A stretch of DNA of 64,000 nt from Luteibacter sp. dw_328 (lineage in GTDB: Bacteria; Pseudomonadota; Gammaproteobacteria; Xanthomonadales; Rhodanobacteraceae). The DNA is taken from positions 1-64,000 of the forward strand of contig NZ_JAAVUW010000005.1 in the NCBI RefSeq assembly GCF_018449605.1, given 5' to 3'. The notes beneath the pieces are model-generated. The model searched no databases. It saw only the letters and a program-made list of their open reading frames with translations, and was not told where the DNA came from. Below are positions 8,680 through 19,176 of this stretch, in pieces. A program made the translations under genes and the position numbers. Position 1 is the stretch's first letter; every line of letters begins with the position of its first letter.

Positions 8680-10065
8680 TCACGTGTGGATTGGCAGGGG
8701 CGCGGATCCGGCGTCGTCCGGCCAGCGGCCGGTGGCGCTGCTTCGCCAGAAACGCAGGAAAAGGAGGATGGCAGCCATGCTCAGCCCGGCGATCAGACCC
8801 ATCCACATGCCACGCGCGCCCAGGTCGTGGGGGAAGGCGAGCCACCAGCCCACCGGTACGCCCACGCCCCAATACGCGAACATGGTGATGCCCATCGGCA
8901 CCCGTGTGTCCTTCAGCCCACGCAGGGCACCGTTGGAGGCGACCTGGATGCCGTCGGAGAACTGGAAGAAGCCGGCCAGGATCAACAGCTGCGAGGCCAT
9001 GGCGATCACGGCGGGGTCGTTGGTGTAGAGACTGGCAATGGGGCGGGACAGGAGCAGCATGGTCCCAGAGGAGAGGAATTGGGTGACCAGCACCAGGGCG
9101 ATGCCCGACATGCCGGCGTAACGCACGCCGGTGATATCGCGTCGGCCCGCGGCGTTGCCGACACGCACGGTGATGGCCATGGACAGGCCCAGCGGAATCA
9201 TGAAGGCCACGGACGCGACATTGAGCGCCACGTGGTGGCTCGCCGTTACCGTCTCACCGAGGCGGCCGATCATCAGGGCGACGGCGACGAACATGCCCGC
9301 TTCCATCAACAGGGTAACCGCCATCGGCAGGCCGATATTGAGCAGCTGGCCAATCTTGCGGAGGTCCGGCTTCGCCATGCGCTGGCGAAGATTGAGGTCA
9401 CGGTAGTTGCGATGGTTGAAGATGTAGATCGCGAAACCGATCGTCTCCAGCCAGAGCACGATCGCCGTGGCCATGCCGCTGCCCCGCGCGCCCATGACGG
9501 GGAAGCCGAGCTTGCCGTACATCAGGACATAGCCCAGCGGCGCCAGAATGAGCAGTCCGCCGAAGCTGAAGTACATCGACGGGCGCGGCATGGATAAGCC
9601 CTCGGAAAGACCTCGCAAGGCGAAATAGGTGGTGATCGCTGGCGCCGCGAAGCAGATGGCGTGCAGGAAGGCCGTCACGTCGGCACGCATCGATTCCACC
9701 ACGCCGAACAGCGCCATCAAGGGCGAGGCATGCCAGACGGCGAACGTCATGAGCGCGCCGAGCACCCAGGCGATATAGAGCGCCTGATGGAAGATCGGGC
9801 CAACTTCGCCGCGCCGCCCCGCGCCGTCGAGTTGGGCCACTGTCGGCGGCACGGACATCATCGTGCCGAGGCCGAACACGAGCGCGAGCACCCAGATATT
9901 CACACCGGTAACCACTGAAGCCTGCGTATGCGCGCCCTGGTGTCCGGCGAGCACCGCGTCGACGACGTTGGGCGCCATGGCGGAGAGCTGCGCGAAGATC
10001 ATCGCAAGGGCCAGCCGGACGGTGGCGCCGATCTCGCGACGCGCGCGGGCACGGTCGAAGGACAT
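8680..10065 (-). CDS. MATE-family multidrug efflux protein (NorM-like)
   Basis: A 461-residue membrane protein with about twelve hydrophobic segments in two halves, each starting with an LALPM/LALAM-type stretch. These are seen at about residue 20 (LALAMIFAQLSAMAPNVVDAVLAGH) and about 245 (NIGLPMAVTLLMEAGMF), the family hallmarks. MATE proteins export cationic drugs in exchange for Na+ or H+. The ATG at 10065 is chosen over upstream in-frame codons because the family start (basic residues just before the first helix) begins there and the extra residues look non-coding. The gene is divergent from the DUF3667 gene. Confidence 0.88.
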   Translation of the reverse strand: MSFDRARARREIGATVRLALAMIFAQLSAMAPNVVDAVLAGHQGAHTQASVVTGVNIWVLALVFGLGTMMSVPPTVAQLDGAGRRGEVGPIFHQALYIAWVLGALMTFAVWHASPLMALFGVVESMRADVTAFLHAICFAAPAITTYFALRGLSEGLSMPRPSMYFSFGGLLILAPLGYVLMYGKLGFPVMGARGSGMATAIVLWLETIGFAIYIFNHRNYRDLNLRQRMAKPDLRKIGQLLNIGLPMAVTLLMEAGMFVAVALMIGRLGETVTASHHVALNVASVAFMIPLGLSMAITVRVGNAAGRRDITGVRYAGMSGIALVLVTQFLSSGTMLLLSRPIASLYTNDPAVIAMASQLLILAGFFQFSDGIQVASNGALRGLKDTRVPMGITMFAYWGVGVPVGWWLAFPHDLGARGMWMGLIAGLSMAAILLFLRFWRSSATGRWPDDAGSAPLPIHT

Positions 10066-10154
10066 GGGGGAAAGCACGCAGGGAGGGCCGCCCATTGTAG
10101 CCACCTCCCATGCCATCATCCGAATTCGTAAGGGGAAAACACGGGGTTGTAAGG

Positions 10155-11330
10155 ATGAACGAACTGAAGCCGTCGCCCGTCCTGCTGTGCGCGAACTGCA
10201 CCGCGGCACTCCAGGGCGCCTTCTGTCACGACTGCGGCCAGTCCGTGAAAAGCGTGATCCAGCCGGTATCGCACATGCTCGAGGACGCGGGAGACCTGTT
10301 CTTCCATCTCGACGAACGCATCGTGCATACGCTGCCGCCGCTCTACACCAAGCCGGGGTTCCTCACCCTGGAATACTTCTCCGGACGGCGCGTACGGTAT
10401 ATCGCCCCCTTCCGGCTGATGTTCGTGTTCTGCCTGCTCGCCTTCTTCTTCATGCATCTGGCCATCGGCGACTTCAAGGTCGGCGGATCCGAAGGCACGG
10501 CACCGCGCGATTCGATCGACGCCTTCGCCAGCGCGAAGACGGCCGAAGAGGTCCACACGCTCTACGACGACCAGATCCACGAGGTGCGTACGGCCCGCAA
10601 CGACCCCTCGCTACCGGGCGCCGCAAAGGCCGGCCTCGGCGCCGCCGCGGGCCTGATCCGGGAGGCGGCAAACACCCGTCTGGTGGCGCTCAAGGCAACC
10701 CCGATCCCCGCTGAGGCGGGCGAATCCGCACCGACTGAAGACCACCCTGGCCGGGGCGAGGCCAGGGTCGAGAAATGGTTCGGCAGCGATTCCAAAATTG
10801 ATGTTGGCTGGTTTCCGGATGCGCTGAATCACCGGCTCAACGTCGCCTTCGGCCACTTGAAAGCCAATCTCATTCCGATCATGAACAAAGGACCGGGGAA
10901 GGATGAAGCGGTCCGTCGCATCCTGGACGGCTTCTTCTCTGTCCTGCCACAGACGATGTTCTTCATGATCCCGGTGTTCGCCCTGATCCTGAAGTTGTTC
11001 TATGTGTTCCGCCGACGGCTGTACATGGAGCACCTCATCGTCAGCCTGCATAGCCACGCCTTCATTTTCATCTCGTTGATGGGACTGATCCTGTTGAGCT
11101 TCGCGCGGGAGGCCATTGCCCCCCGGCTCGCCCTGGCGGGAACCGCTATCGGCTTCGTGCAGTTCGCCATGTGGGTGTGGATACCGATTTACCTGCTGAT
11201 GATGCAGAAGCGCGTTTACCGGCAGGGATGGCCCATGACTATCCTGAAGTACTGGTTGATAGGCAGCGCCTATTTCTGGCTGCTCCTGTTCGCGGTGGTC
11301 ATAGCGGCCATCGTGGGCATGACCCACTAG
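10155..11330 (+). CDS. DUF3667 membrane protein with N-terminal zinc ribbon
   Basis: The 391-residue protein starts with a zinc-ribbon-like pair of motifs (CANC...CHDC, about 12-29). A membrane segment follows (FRLMFVFCLLAFFFMHL, about 86-102). A soluble loop of about 170 residues comes next, then four hydrophobic segments at the C-terminus (FFMIPVFALILKLFYVF onward). This is the DUF3667 (Yip1-like) layout common in Xanthomonadales, with no established function. The start ATG at 10155 places the zinc ribbon at the very N-terminus. Confidence 0.75.
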   Translation: MNELKPSPVLLCANCTAALQGAFCHDCGQSVKSVIQPVSHMLEDAGDLFFHLDERIVHTLPPLYTKPGFLTLEYFSGRRVRYIAPFRLMFVFCLLAFFFMHLAIGDFKVGGSEGTAPRDSIDAFASAKTAEEVHTLYDDQIHEVRTARNDPSLPGAAKAGLGAAAGLIREAANTRLVALKATPIPAEAGESAPTEDHPGRGEARVEKWFGSDSKIDVGWFPDALNHRLNVAFGHLKANLIPIMNKGPGKDEAVRRILDGFFSVLPQTMFFMIPVFALILKLFYVFRRRLYMEHLIVSLHSHAFIFISLMGLILLSFAREAIAPRLALAGTAIGFVQFAMWVWIPIYLLMMQKRVYRQGWPMTILKYWLIGSAYFWLLLFAVVIAAIVGMTH

Positions 11331-11532
11331 GATTTTTTCCTACCGCGCAGGCGGTTGTGCACAGGCCCGAAGACCCCTTCGCTTTTGTCAAGGTTTTATA
11401 GATGCCAGATGAACGGCGCGGCAGCCTCATTTTTAAGTTATTGAAATGATGGAATATTTCAGTATGGTTAAAATCTACCCAAGGTAAGCCGAAGGGCCCA
11501 ACCATGCGCCTTGGATGCCCCCCATCCGGAGC

Positions 11533-11567
11533 TCATCCACAGACTTATCCACAGGTCTTGTGGATAA
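11533..11567. promoter_or_regulatory. Cluster of DnaA boxes upstream of priA
   Basis: Two perfect consensus DnaA boxes face each other: TTATCCACA at 11545-11553 and its reverse complement at 11559-11567. A one-mismatch box, TCATCCACA, lies at 11533-11541. Three 9-mers of this type within 35 bp are far above chance. They suggest DnaA binding, either to regulate priA or as a DnaA-titration or initiation site. Confidence 0.7.
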
Positions 11568-11648
11568 CATGGAAACCCCCTTTGGGGCGGGCACTTACCT
11601 TCGATTCCTCTTTTGGGGGATCTCATATCAGCCCAAGCCTATGGCGCA

Positions 11649-11667
11649 CTGGTCAATCATTGACCAG
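11649..11667. promoter_or_regulatory. Perfect palindrome upstream of priA, operator-like
   Basis: CTGGTCAA and TTGACCAG are separated by three bases, forming an 8-3-8 perfect inverted repeat 35 bp before the priA start. There is no T-run, so it is more like a protein-binding operator than a terminator. The binding factor is unknown. Confidence 0.5.
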
Positions 11668-11701
11668 CGAAATCGGCATAGGTCGTTAAACTAGGGGTCG
11701 C

Positions 11702-13876
<2,175 letters not shown>

Positions 13877-13973
13877 CAGAACGCCGCATTGCTGAACCGA
13901 AACCTTTGGATGCCTACACGCCGGGGGCAATCGGCGCGACAATAGAGGTCTCCCAGGTAACGGAAACCCCAAC

Positions 13974-14927
13974 GTGACCACTCAGCTCGAGCAACTGCGC
14001 AAGATCACCACCGTCGTAGCCGACACCGGCGACATCTCGGCCATCGCCAAGTACAAGCCGGAAGACGCGACCACCAACCCGTCGCTGCTGCTGAAGGCGG
14101 CCGGTATCCCGACGTATTCGGGCTACATCGACGAAGCCGTGCAGTGGGCCAAGGGCCAGAGCAACAAGCGCGAGCAGCAGCTGGTCGACGCCAGCGATCG
14201 CCTGGCCGTACTGGTCGGCCGCGAGATCCTGAAGATCGTCCCGGGCAAGGTCTCCACCGAGGTGGACGCCCGCCTCTCGTTCGACACGAACGCCTCGATC
14301 GACAAGGCCAAGCGCCTGATCGGCTTCTACGACGAACTCGGCATCAAGAAAGAACGCATCCTGATCAAGCTCGCTTCCACGTGGGAAGGCATTCGCGCCG
14401 CGGAAAAGCTGCAGAAGGAAGGCATCAACTGCAACCTTACCCTGCTCTTCAGCTTCGAACAGGCCGTGGCCTGCGCCGAAGCCGGCGTGTTCCTCATCTC
14501 GCCGTTCGTTGGCCGCATCTTCGACTGGTACGTCGCCAACACCGACAAGAAGACCTACGCACCGGCTGAAGATCCGGGCGTGCAGTCCGTCCGTCGCATC
14601 TACGACTGGTACAAGCTGCATGGCTACGAGACCGTCGTCATGGGCGCCAGCTTCCGCAACATCGGCCAGATCCAGGCCCTCGCCGGCTGCGACCGCCTGA
14701 CGATCGCTCCGGAGCTGCTCAAGGAACTGGACGAGAACACCACCGACCTGCCGGTCGCCCTGAAGGACACCGGCGCCAAGGAAGACAAGCCGGCCAAGCT
14801 CGACGAAGCGAAGTTCCGCTGGGGCCACAACGAAAACGCGATGGCCACCGACAAGCTCGGCGAAGGCATCCGCAAGTTCGCGGTCGACCAGCGCAAGCTG
14901 GAAGAACTGCTGGGCGCGAAGCTGTAA
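13974..14927 (+). CDS. tal: Transaldolase
   Basis: The 317-residue protein is a classical TalB-type transaldolase. It shows the N-terminal signature [11 protein letters not shown] (about 33-43), the Schiff-base lysine in [16 protein letters not shown] (about Lys133) and a C-terminal helical end. It moves a dihydroxyacetone unit between sugar phosphates (sedoheptulose 7-P and glyceraldehyde 3-P) in the non-oxidative pentose phosphate pathway. The start codon is GTG at 13974. An intrinsic terminator follows 23 bases after the stop. Confidence 0.96.
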   Translation: MTTQLEQLRKITTVVADTGDISAIAKYKPEDATTNPSLLLKAAGIPTYSGYIDEAVQWAKGQSNKREQQLVDASDRLAVLVGREILKIVPGKVSTEVDARLSFDTNASIDKAKRLIGFYDELGIKKERILIKLASTWEGIRAAEKLQKEGINCNLTLLFSFEQAVACAEAGVFLISPFVGRIFDWYVANTDKKTYAPAEDPGVQSVRRIYDWYKLHGYETVVMGASFRNIGQIQALAGCDRLTIAPELLKELDENTTDLPVALKDTGAKEDKPAKLDEAKFRWGHNENAMATDKLGEGIRKFAVDQRKLEELLGAKL

Positions 14928-14950
14928 GTCTCGCTAAACGGTGTCACGAG

Positions 14951-14975
14951 AAGGGGCCTCACGGCCCCTTTTTTT
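14951..14975 (+). terminator. Intrinsic terminator of tal
   Basis: AAGGGGCC / GGCCCCTT stem with a TCAC tetraloop and a run of seven T residues, just after the transaldolase stop. Confidence 0.9.
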
Positions 14976-14993
14976 GTTTGTGCGACCGGCTTT

Positions 14994-15013
14994 GTGTGGG
15001 AGCCGGCTCCCAC
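14994..15013. repeat. Collapsed REP pair (20-bp palindrome)
   Basis: TGTGGGAGCCGGCTCCCACA is a perfect palindrome made of two REP heads joined without the usual core and tail. It looks like an inverted REP pair with an internal deletion. It ends 8 bases before the aldehyde dehydrogenase stop codon. Confidence 0.6.
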
Positions 15014-15021
15014 ACCACTTT

Positions 15022-16419
15022 TTACCTACGGATCTTGAAGCCGAGCAATCGATCGACTGTCTTTCCATAGGGCGGTCGCAGCATCGCCGAGACGTCGAAG
15101 CGTGCCTGCCGATACACCGAGCGGGCATGGCTGAAAGTGCGAAAGCCGTCGACGCCGTGATACGCACCCATGCCCGACGGACCGACGCCGCCGAAAGGCA
15201 GGTCGTCCATCGTCAGGTGCAGAATCGTGTCGTTGATCGTCACGCCGCCGACCACCGTGCGTGCGAGAACACGCTCCTGCTCTTCGTGATCGTTGCCGAA
15301 GTAGTAGAGACTCAACGGCCGCTCGTGCGCGTTGATGTGCGAGATGGCGACGTCTATCCCGTCATACGGAATCACCGGCAGGATCGGCCCGAAAATTTCC
15401 TCGCGCATCACGTCCATCGTGTCGTTGGCACCGAGCACGACGGTCGGTGCGATACGACGATCGACGAACGTCTCCGCAGCTGATCCGAGCGAACGCACGG
15501 TCGCGCCCTTCGACATCGCGTCGTCGAGATAGCCGAGCAGCCGCTCGTGATGACGTGTGTTGACGATGGATGTGTAATCGGGATTGTCGCGCAGCGTCGG
15601 AAACATGCCTGTCACTGCGCGCTGCAGCGCGTCGACGAACGCTTCCACGCAATCCTTCGGAACCAGCGCGTAATCGGGTGCGACACACACCTGCCCCGCA
15701 TTGAGCGTCTTGCCGAACATCAGTCGCTTCGCGGCGAGATCGAGATCCGCGTCGCGGCCGATGATGGCCGGGGACTTGCCGCCCAGTTCCAGCGTGACAG
15801 GCACGAGGTTCGCCGCGGCGGCGCGCATGACATGCCGCGCGACCGACGTCGCGCCGGTGAAGATCAGGTGGTCGAACGGCAGTGCGGAGAACTGTTCGCC
15901 CACATCGCTGCCACCCGTGATCACGGCGACCTCGCTCTCGTCGAAGCCCTTGGCGATCATCTGCTGCATCAGCGCGGACGATCGTGGCGTGAACTCAGAC
16001 GGCTTGATCATCGCGCGGTTGCCTGCAGCAAGGATGCCGGCGAGGGGCGAGAAGGTGAGATTGAAAGGAAAGTTCCAGGGCGAAATCAGACCGACCACGC
16101 CCTTGGGCTGGTAGTCGACCCAGGCGCGTGCGCCGAGCAAGGCGAGTGCGGCGGGCGTGACCGGACGCGGGTCACGTCGCATCCAGCGGCGCACGTGCTT
16201 CTTCGCGTGCTTGAGGGGATCGATGGACGCCGCGACGTCGGTGATCAATGAACCCTGCACGGAGCGATGCCCGAAGTCATCGCGCAGGGCGTCGGCGATG
16301 TCTGCCGAGTGATCGACCAGGAGGCCGATGGCGCGATCGAGCCGATCGATACGGACAGCTACCGACGGCGAGCCATCGGTCAGCTGGGCGAGCTTCTGGC
16401 GTTCGAGGATGACATGCAT
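15022..16419 (-). CDS. Aldehyde dehydrogenase, coniferyl-aldehyde type
   Basis: A 465-residue NAD(P)-dependent aldehyde dehydrogenase. The cofactor/catalytic signatures are GVVGLISPWNFPFNL, ITGGSDVG, FTGATSVARHVM, the general-base ELGGKSP and the catalytic cysteine in LNAGQVCVAPDYAL. The last motif, and a short C-terminus without the usual extension, place it with coniferyl aldehyde dehydrogenases, which oxidise lignin-derived or medium-chain aldehydes. The ATG at 16419 is chosen because the 22 residues encoded further upstream (MNRLLQKS...) come from a REP element. The exact substrate is uncertain. Confidence 0.88.
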   Translation of the reverse strand: MHVILERQKLAQLTDGSPSVAVRIDRLDRAIGLLVDHSADIADALRDDFGHRSVQGSLITDVAASIDPLKHAKKHVRRWMRRDPRPVTPAALALLGARAWVDYQPKGVVGLISPWNFPFNLTFSPLAGILAAGNRAMIKPSEFTPRSSALMQQMIAKGFDESEVAVITGGSDVGEQFSALPFDHLIFTGATSVARHVMRAAAANLVPVTLELGGKSPAIIGRDADLDLAAKRLMFGKTLNAGQVCVAPDYALVPKDCVEAFVDALQRAVTGMFPTLRDNPDYTSIVNTRHHERLLGYLDDAMSKGATVRSLGSAAETFVDRRIAPTVVLGANDTMDVMREEIFGPILPVIPYDGIDVAISHINAHERPLSLYYFGNDHEEQERVLARTVVGGVTINDTILHLTMDDLPFGGVGPSGMGAYHGVDGFRTFSHARSVYRQARFDVSAMLRPPYGKTVDRLLGFKIRR

Positions 16420-16469
16420 GGCGCCGAGTGTACGGCGCCGGGGGTGGCCGTGGCGGGCAGTGCTTTTTT

Positions 16470-16553
16470 GTAGGAGCCGATTCATCGGCGATTCCTGCGG
16501 AGAGGGGCATCGGGAATGACGCGAGCACCCATCGCCGATGAATCGGCTCCTAC
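16470..16553. repeat. Inverted pair of GTAG-type REP elements
   Basis: Copies at 16470-16492 (head plus) and 16531-16553 (head minus), both with the ATTCAT-type core, are separated by 38 bp. The pair lies between the aldehyde dehydrogenase start and the stop of the outer-membrane efflux gene and could fold into one large cruciform. Confidence 0.88.
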
Positions 16554-16568
16554 AACGGCAGCGAGCCT

Positions 16569-18014
16569 CTACCCCTGGGACCAGCCACCGCCAAGGGCGC
16601 GGATCAGCTGGACGCTGGCACGAAGCTGCTGGGTCTCGAGGTCGATCACGCTGCGGCGGGCCGTGAGGGCATCGGTCTGTGCCTGGACCACGTCGAGGTA
16701 GCCGACCGCACCGTTACGGTAACGATTCATCGACAGGTCCACCGAACGCTGCGCGGCGTCGGCGGCGGCGCGCTGATCCGTGAGCGCCGTGCCGAGGTCG
16801 CGCAGCAGGACGAGGTTGTCCTCCACCTGGGCGAAGGCGTTGAGCACCACGTCCCGATACGTCGCGCCGGCCTCGTCGGTCGCCGCCTTCGCGGCATCCA
16901 CGACCGCCTTGCGGCGACCGCCATCGAACACGCTCAGCAGCAAGGTCGGGCCAATCGACCAGAAGCGGTTCGGCGCGGTGGCGATGCTGGCCCACGCGCT
17001 ACTTTGCCAGCCACCCTGGGCGTCCAGCGTGAGCTGCGGAAAATAAGCGGAGCGTGCCACGCCGACACGCGCATTGGCCTCCGCTGTACGCCGTTCCGCG
17101 GCCGCGATGTCCGGGCGACGCTGGAGAATCACCGACGGTACGTCGAGCGGAATGGTTGGCACCGTCACCTGTGCGTCGTTCGTGGCGAGGGTAAAGGTCG
17201 ATGCGGAATCGCCGACGAGCACCGCAATCGCATGCTGGATCAGTGCACGTTGCGCCTGTGCCTGGGTCAACTGTGAACGCGCGTTGGACAGCTGTGTCTG
17301 CGCGCGGGCCACGTCCAGACCGGACGAGATCCCGCCCTCGTGCCGCGATTCAGTGAGCTCCAGCGCGCGACTGAACGCGACGATGCTCTCGTTAAGCACC
17401 TTTACCTGCCGATCGAGACCGTTGAGCTGGAGATAGCTGTCGGTCAGCTGGGCCTGCAGGCTGAGACGCGCGGAGGCGAGATCCCCCGCCGCGGCCGCCT
17501 GCTCGGCGGTGCCGGCGGCGACAGTGTCACGCACGCGACCCCACAGATCGACTTCGTAGTCCGCCTGCGCGCCGATCGTGTACGAGTTGTACATGGAAGG
17601 CGAGGTGGTGCCACGAAGCGGACGCGTATCCGATTCACGGTCCCGCTGGCCATTGGCATTCAGGCCGAGCGTCGGAAAGAGCGCGGACCGCACCTGCCGG
17701 GTAAACGCCTCGGACTGCTCGTAATGCGCAAGTGCGGCGGCGAGACTCGCGTTGTTCGCGATCAGCTTCGTCTGCAGGTCATCGAGGCGCGGGTCGCCAT
17801 AGAGCTTCCACCAGGCATCGCGGTCGAGATGGTCAGCCGGCTTCGCTTCGGTCCAGGGCGAATTCGCGTTGGCGTACTGGTCGGCGACCGGTACGTCGGG
17901 GACCTTGTACGTGGGCGCGAGCGAGCAGGCCGAGATGCCCAGCGACACGAGGGCGGCAAGCGCACCGGCCCGGTACACGCGGAGGCCGCTGGCGGAATCA
18001 GGCCTTCGGAGCAT
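16569..18014 (-). CDS. RND efflux outer-membrane factor (OprM/NodT lipoprotein)
   Basis: The 481-residue protein has a lipoprotein signal ending LGISAC|SLAPTY (Cys around 30). Two internally homologous OEP repeats follow, with typical segments QADYEVDLWGRV, LDVARAQTQLSNARSQ and PSVILQRRPDIAAAERR. It forms the trimeric TolC-like channel that carries substrates from the inner-membrane pump across the outer membrane. The ATG at 18014 gives a 17-base overlap with the upstream adaptor gene, which supports translational coupling. It is the last gene of the regulator-pump operon. Confidence 0.92.
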   Translation of the reverse strand: MLRRPDSASGLRVYRAGALAALVSLGISACSLAPTYKVPDVPVADQYANANSPWTEAKPADHLDRDAWWKLYGDPRLDDLQTKLIANNASLAAALAHYEQSEAFTRQVRSALFPTLGLNANGQRDRESDTRPLRGTTSPSMYNSYTIGAQADYEVDLWGRVRDTVAAGTAEQAAAAGDLASARLSLQAQLTDSYLQLNGLDRQVKVLNESIVAFSRALELTESRHEGGISSGLDVARAQTQLSNARSQLTQAQAQRALIQHAIAVLVGDSASTFTLATNDAQVTVPTIPLDVPSVILQRRPDIAAAERRTAEANARVGVARSAYFPQLTLDAQGGWQSSAWASIATAPNRFWSIGPTLLLSVFDGGRRKAVVDAAKAATDEAGATYRDVVLNAFAQVEDNLVLLRDLGTALTDQRAAADAAQRSVDLSMNRYRNGAVGYLDVVQAQTDALTARRSVIDLETQQLRASVQLIRALGGGWSQG

Positions 18015-19176
18015 GGTCGCCTTCCACCTTCTTCGGCGCGCTGACGCGCACGGTGTCACCGTCGGCCAGGCCATCGGGCGGGCTTTCGATCAGGCGATCA
18101 CCCGCGGCGATTCCCGAGCCCAGCTGGATCGTCTTGCCGAAGTCGCGCGTGATCGTGACGTCCTTGAACTTCACTTTGTTCTGGGCGTCGACCAGGGCGA
18201 CGCGAAGGCCGCGATCGTCGTACACGACCGCGCTCGCGGGCACACTGAACAAGGTGGCATTCGCCGGGAGGCCGAAGGTGGCGCTCGCATAGCTACCCGG
18301 AAGCAGCTTGCCGTCCTTGTTATCGACCGAGACTTGCACGAGCGTCGTACCGGAGGCTGCGTTGATCGCGGCGGACGACGATTCAATCGTGCCGGTGAAC
18401 GTCTGGCCCGGGTACTCGGGCACCGTGAGCTTCACCGGCTCGCCCGGCTTGATCGCCGGGGCGTAGTTCTGCGGCACGTTCACGTACATGCGCAGCTTGC
18501 GCGTATCGGACACCACGAACAGTTCCTGCCCCACCCCGCCGGCATTGATCAAAGCGCCGACATCCGTCTCGCGGGCCGTCACCGTGCCGTCAAACGGCGC
18601 GGTGAGCTTGGCGTAGCCCTTCAGCGCCTGGATGCGTTCGAGATTCGCGGCCGCGGCCGCGGCGAGCGCGTGCTTGGCGTCGTAATCGCCCATCTTCTCA
18701 TCGACCTCCTGCTTGGACACCGAGTCGGAGTCGCGCATGTCCTTCCAGCGCGTGGCCGTCGTCTGTGCCAGCGATTCATTGGCGCGTGCGCTGGCGAGGT
18801 CCGCCTTCGCCTGGAGCAACTGCTGGTCGAGGTCGGGTGTCTCGATCTCGCCGAGGACATCGCCGGCCTTCACCTTCTGGCCGATATCGACTTTCCAGTA
18901 CTTCAGGTAGCCGCTGGTACGCGCGAAAATAGGCGCGCGGGCGTATGCCTGGAGGCGGCCCGGCAGGTTCAGGTCACCGCCGCCCTGTCCACTCTGCGGC
19001 GACACGACGTTGACCGTTGGCGTGGCCTGGTCGTCCGTCCATGTACGCAGCTTGCGCGAATCGTTCGCGCGGGTGGCGACGCCGGCCACCACGATGGCAA
19101 GGACCACGATGGCGGCGATGATGCCGGCCAGACGGAGTCGGCGCGGCGGCGGAGTGTGCAGGGTTTCAGGCGACAT
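17998..19176 (-). CDS. RND efflux periplasmic adaptor (membrane fusion protein)
   Basis: The 392-residue adaptor has an N-terminal membrane anchor (IIAAIVVLAIVVAGVAT, about 19-35). The lipoyl half-motifs follow (GYLKYWKVDIGQKVKAGDVLGEIETPDL and LTAPFDGTVTARETDVGALI), flanking a coiled-coil hairpin rich in Ala and Gln (about 115-175). A beta-barrel and C-terminal domain complete it. It bridges the RND pump and the outer-membrane channel in the periplasm. It overlaps the permease gene by 11 bases and the channel gene by 17 bases. The order permease-adaptor-channel is less common than adaptor first. Confidence 0.92.
   Translation of the reverse strand: MSPETLHTPPPRRLRLAGIIAAIVVLAIVVAGVATRANDSRKLRTWTDDQATPTVNVVSPQSGQGGGDLNLPGRLQAYARAPIFARTSGYLKYWKVDIGQKVKAGDVLGEIETPDLDQQLLQAKADLASARANESLAQTTATRWKDMRDSDSVSKQEVDEKMGDYDAKHALAAAAAANLERIQALKGYAKLTAPFDGTVTARETDVGALINAGGVGQELFVVSDTRKLRMYVNVPQNYAPAIKPGEPVKLTVPEYPGQTFTGTIESSSAAINAASGTTLVQVSVDNKDGKLLPGSYASATFGLPANATLFSVPASAVVYDDRGLRVALVDAQNKVKFKDVTITRDFGKTIQLGSGIAAGDRLIESPPDGLADGDTVRVSAPKKVEGDHAPKA

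Larger units (their letters stand above)
11331..11701. other. 371-bp non-coding region with DnaA boxes and a palindrome
   Basis: No gene is supported here. The stretch is more AT-rich than its surroundings (for example 11385-11480). It holds three closely packed DnaA-box-like 9-mers at 11533-11567 and a perfect 19-bp palindrome at 11649-11667, both listed separately. It lies directly upstream of priA and could combine the priA promoter with a DnaA-responsive control site. Confidence 0.6.

Noticed and set aside
11299-11505. A 68-codon minus-strand frame in the priA upstream region
   Set aside because: It has no ribosome-binding site or family and overlaps the end of the DUF3667 gene.
16420-16485. 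N-terminal extension MNRLLQKS... of the aldehyde dehydrogenase
   Set aside because: These codons come from a REP element and the family start matches the ATG at 16419.
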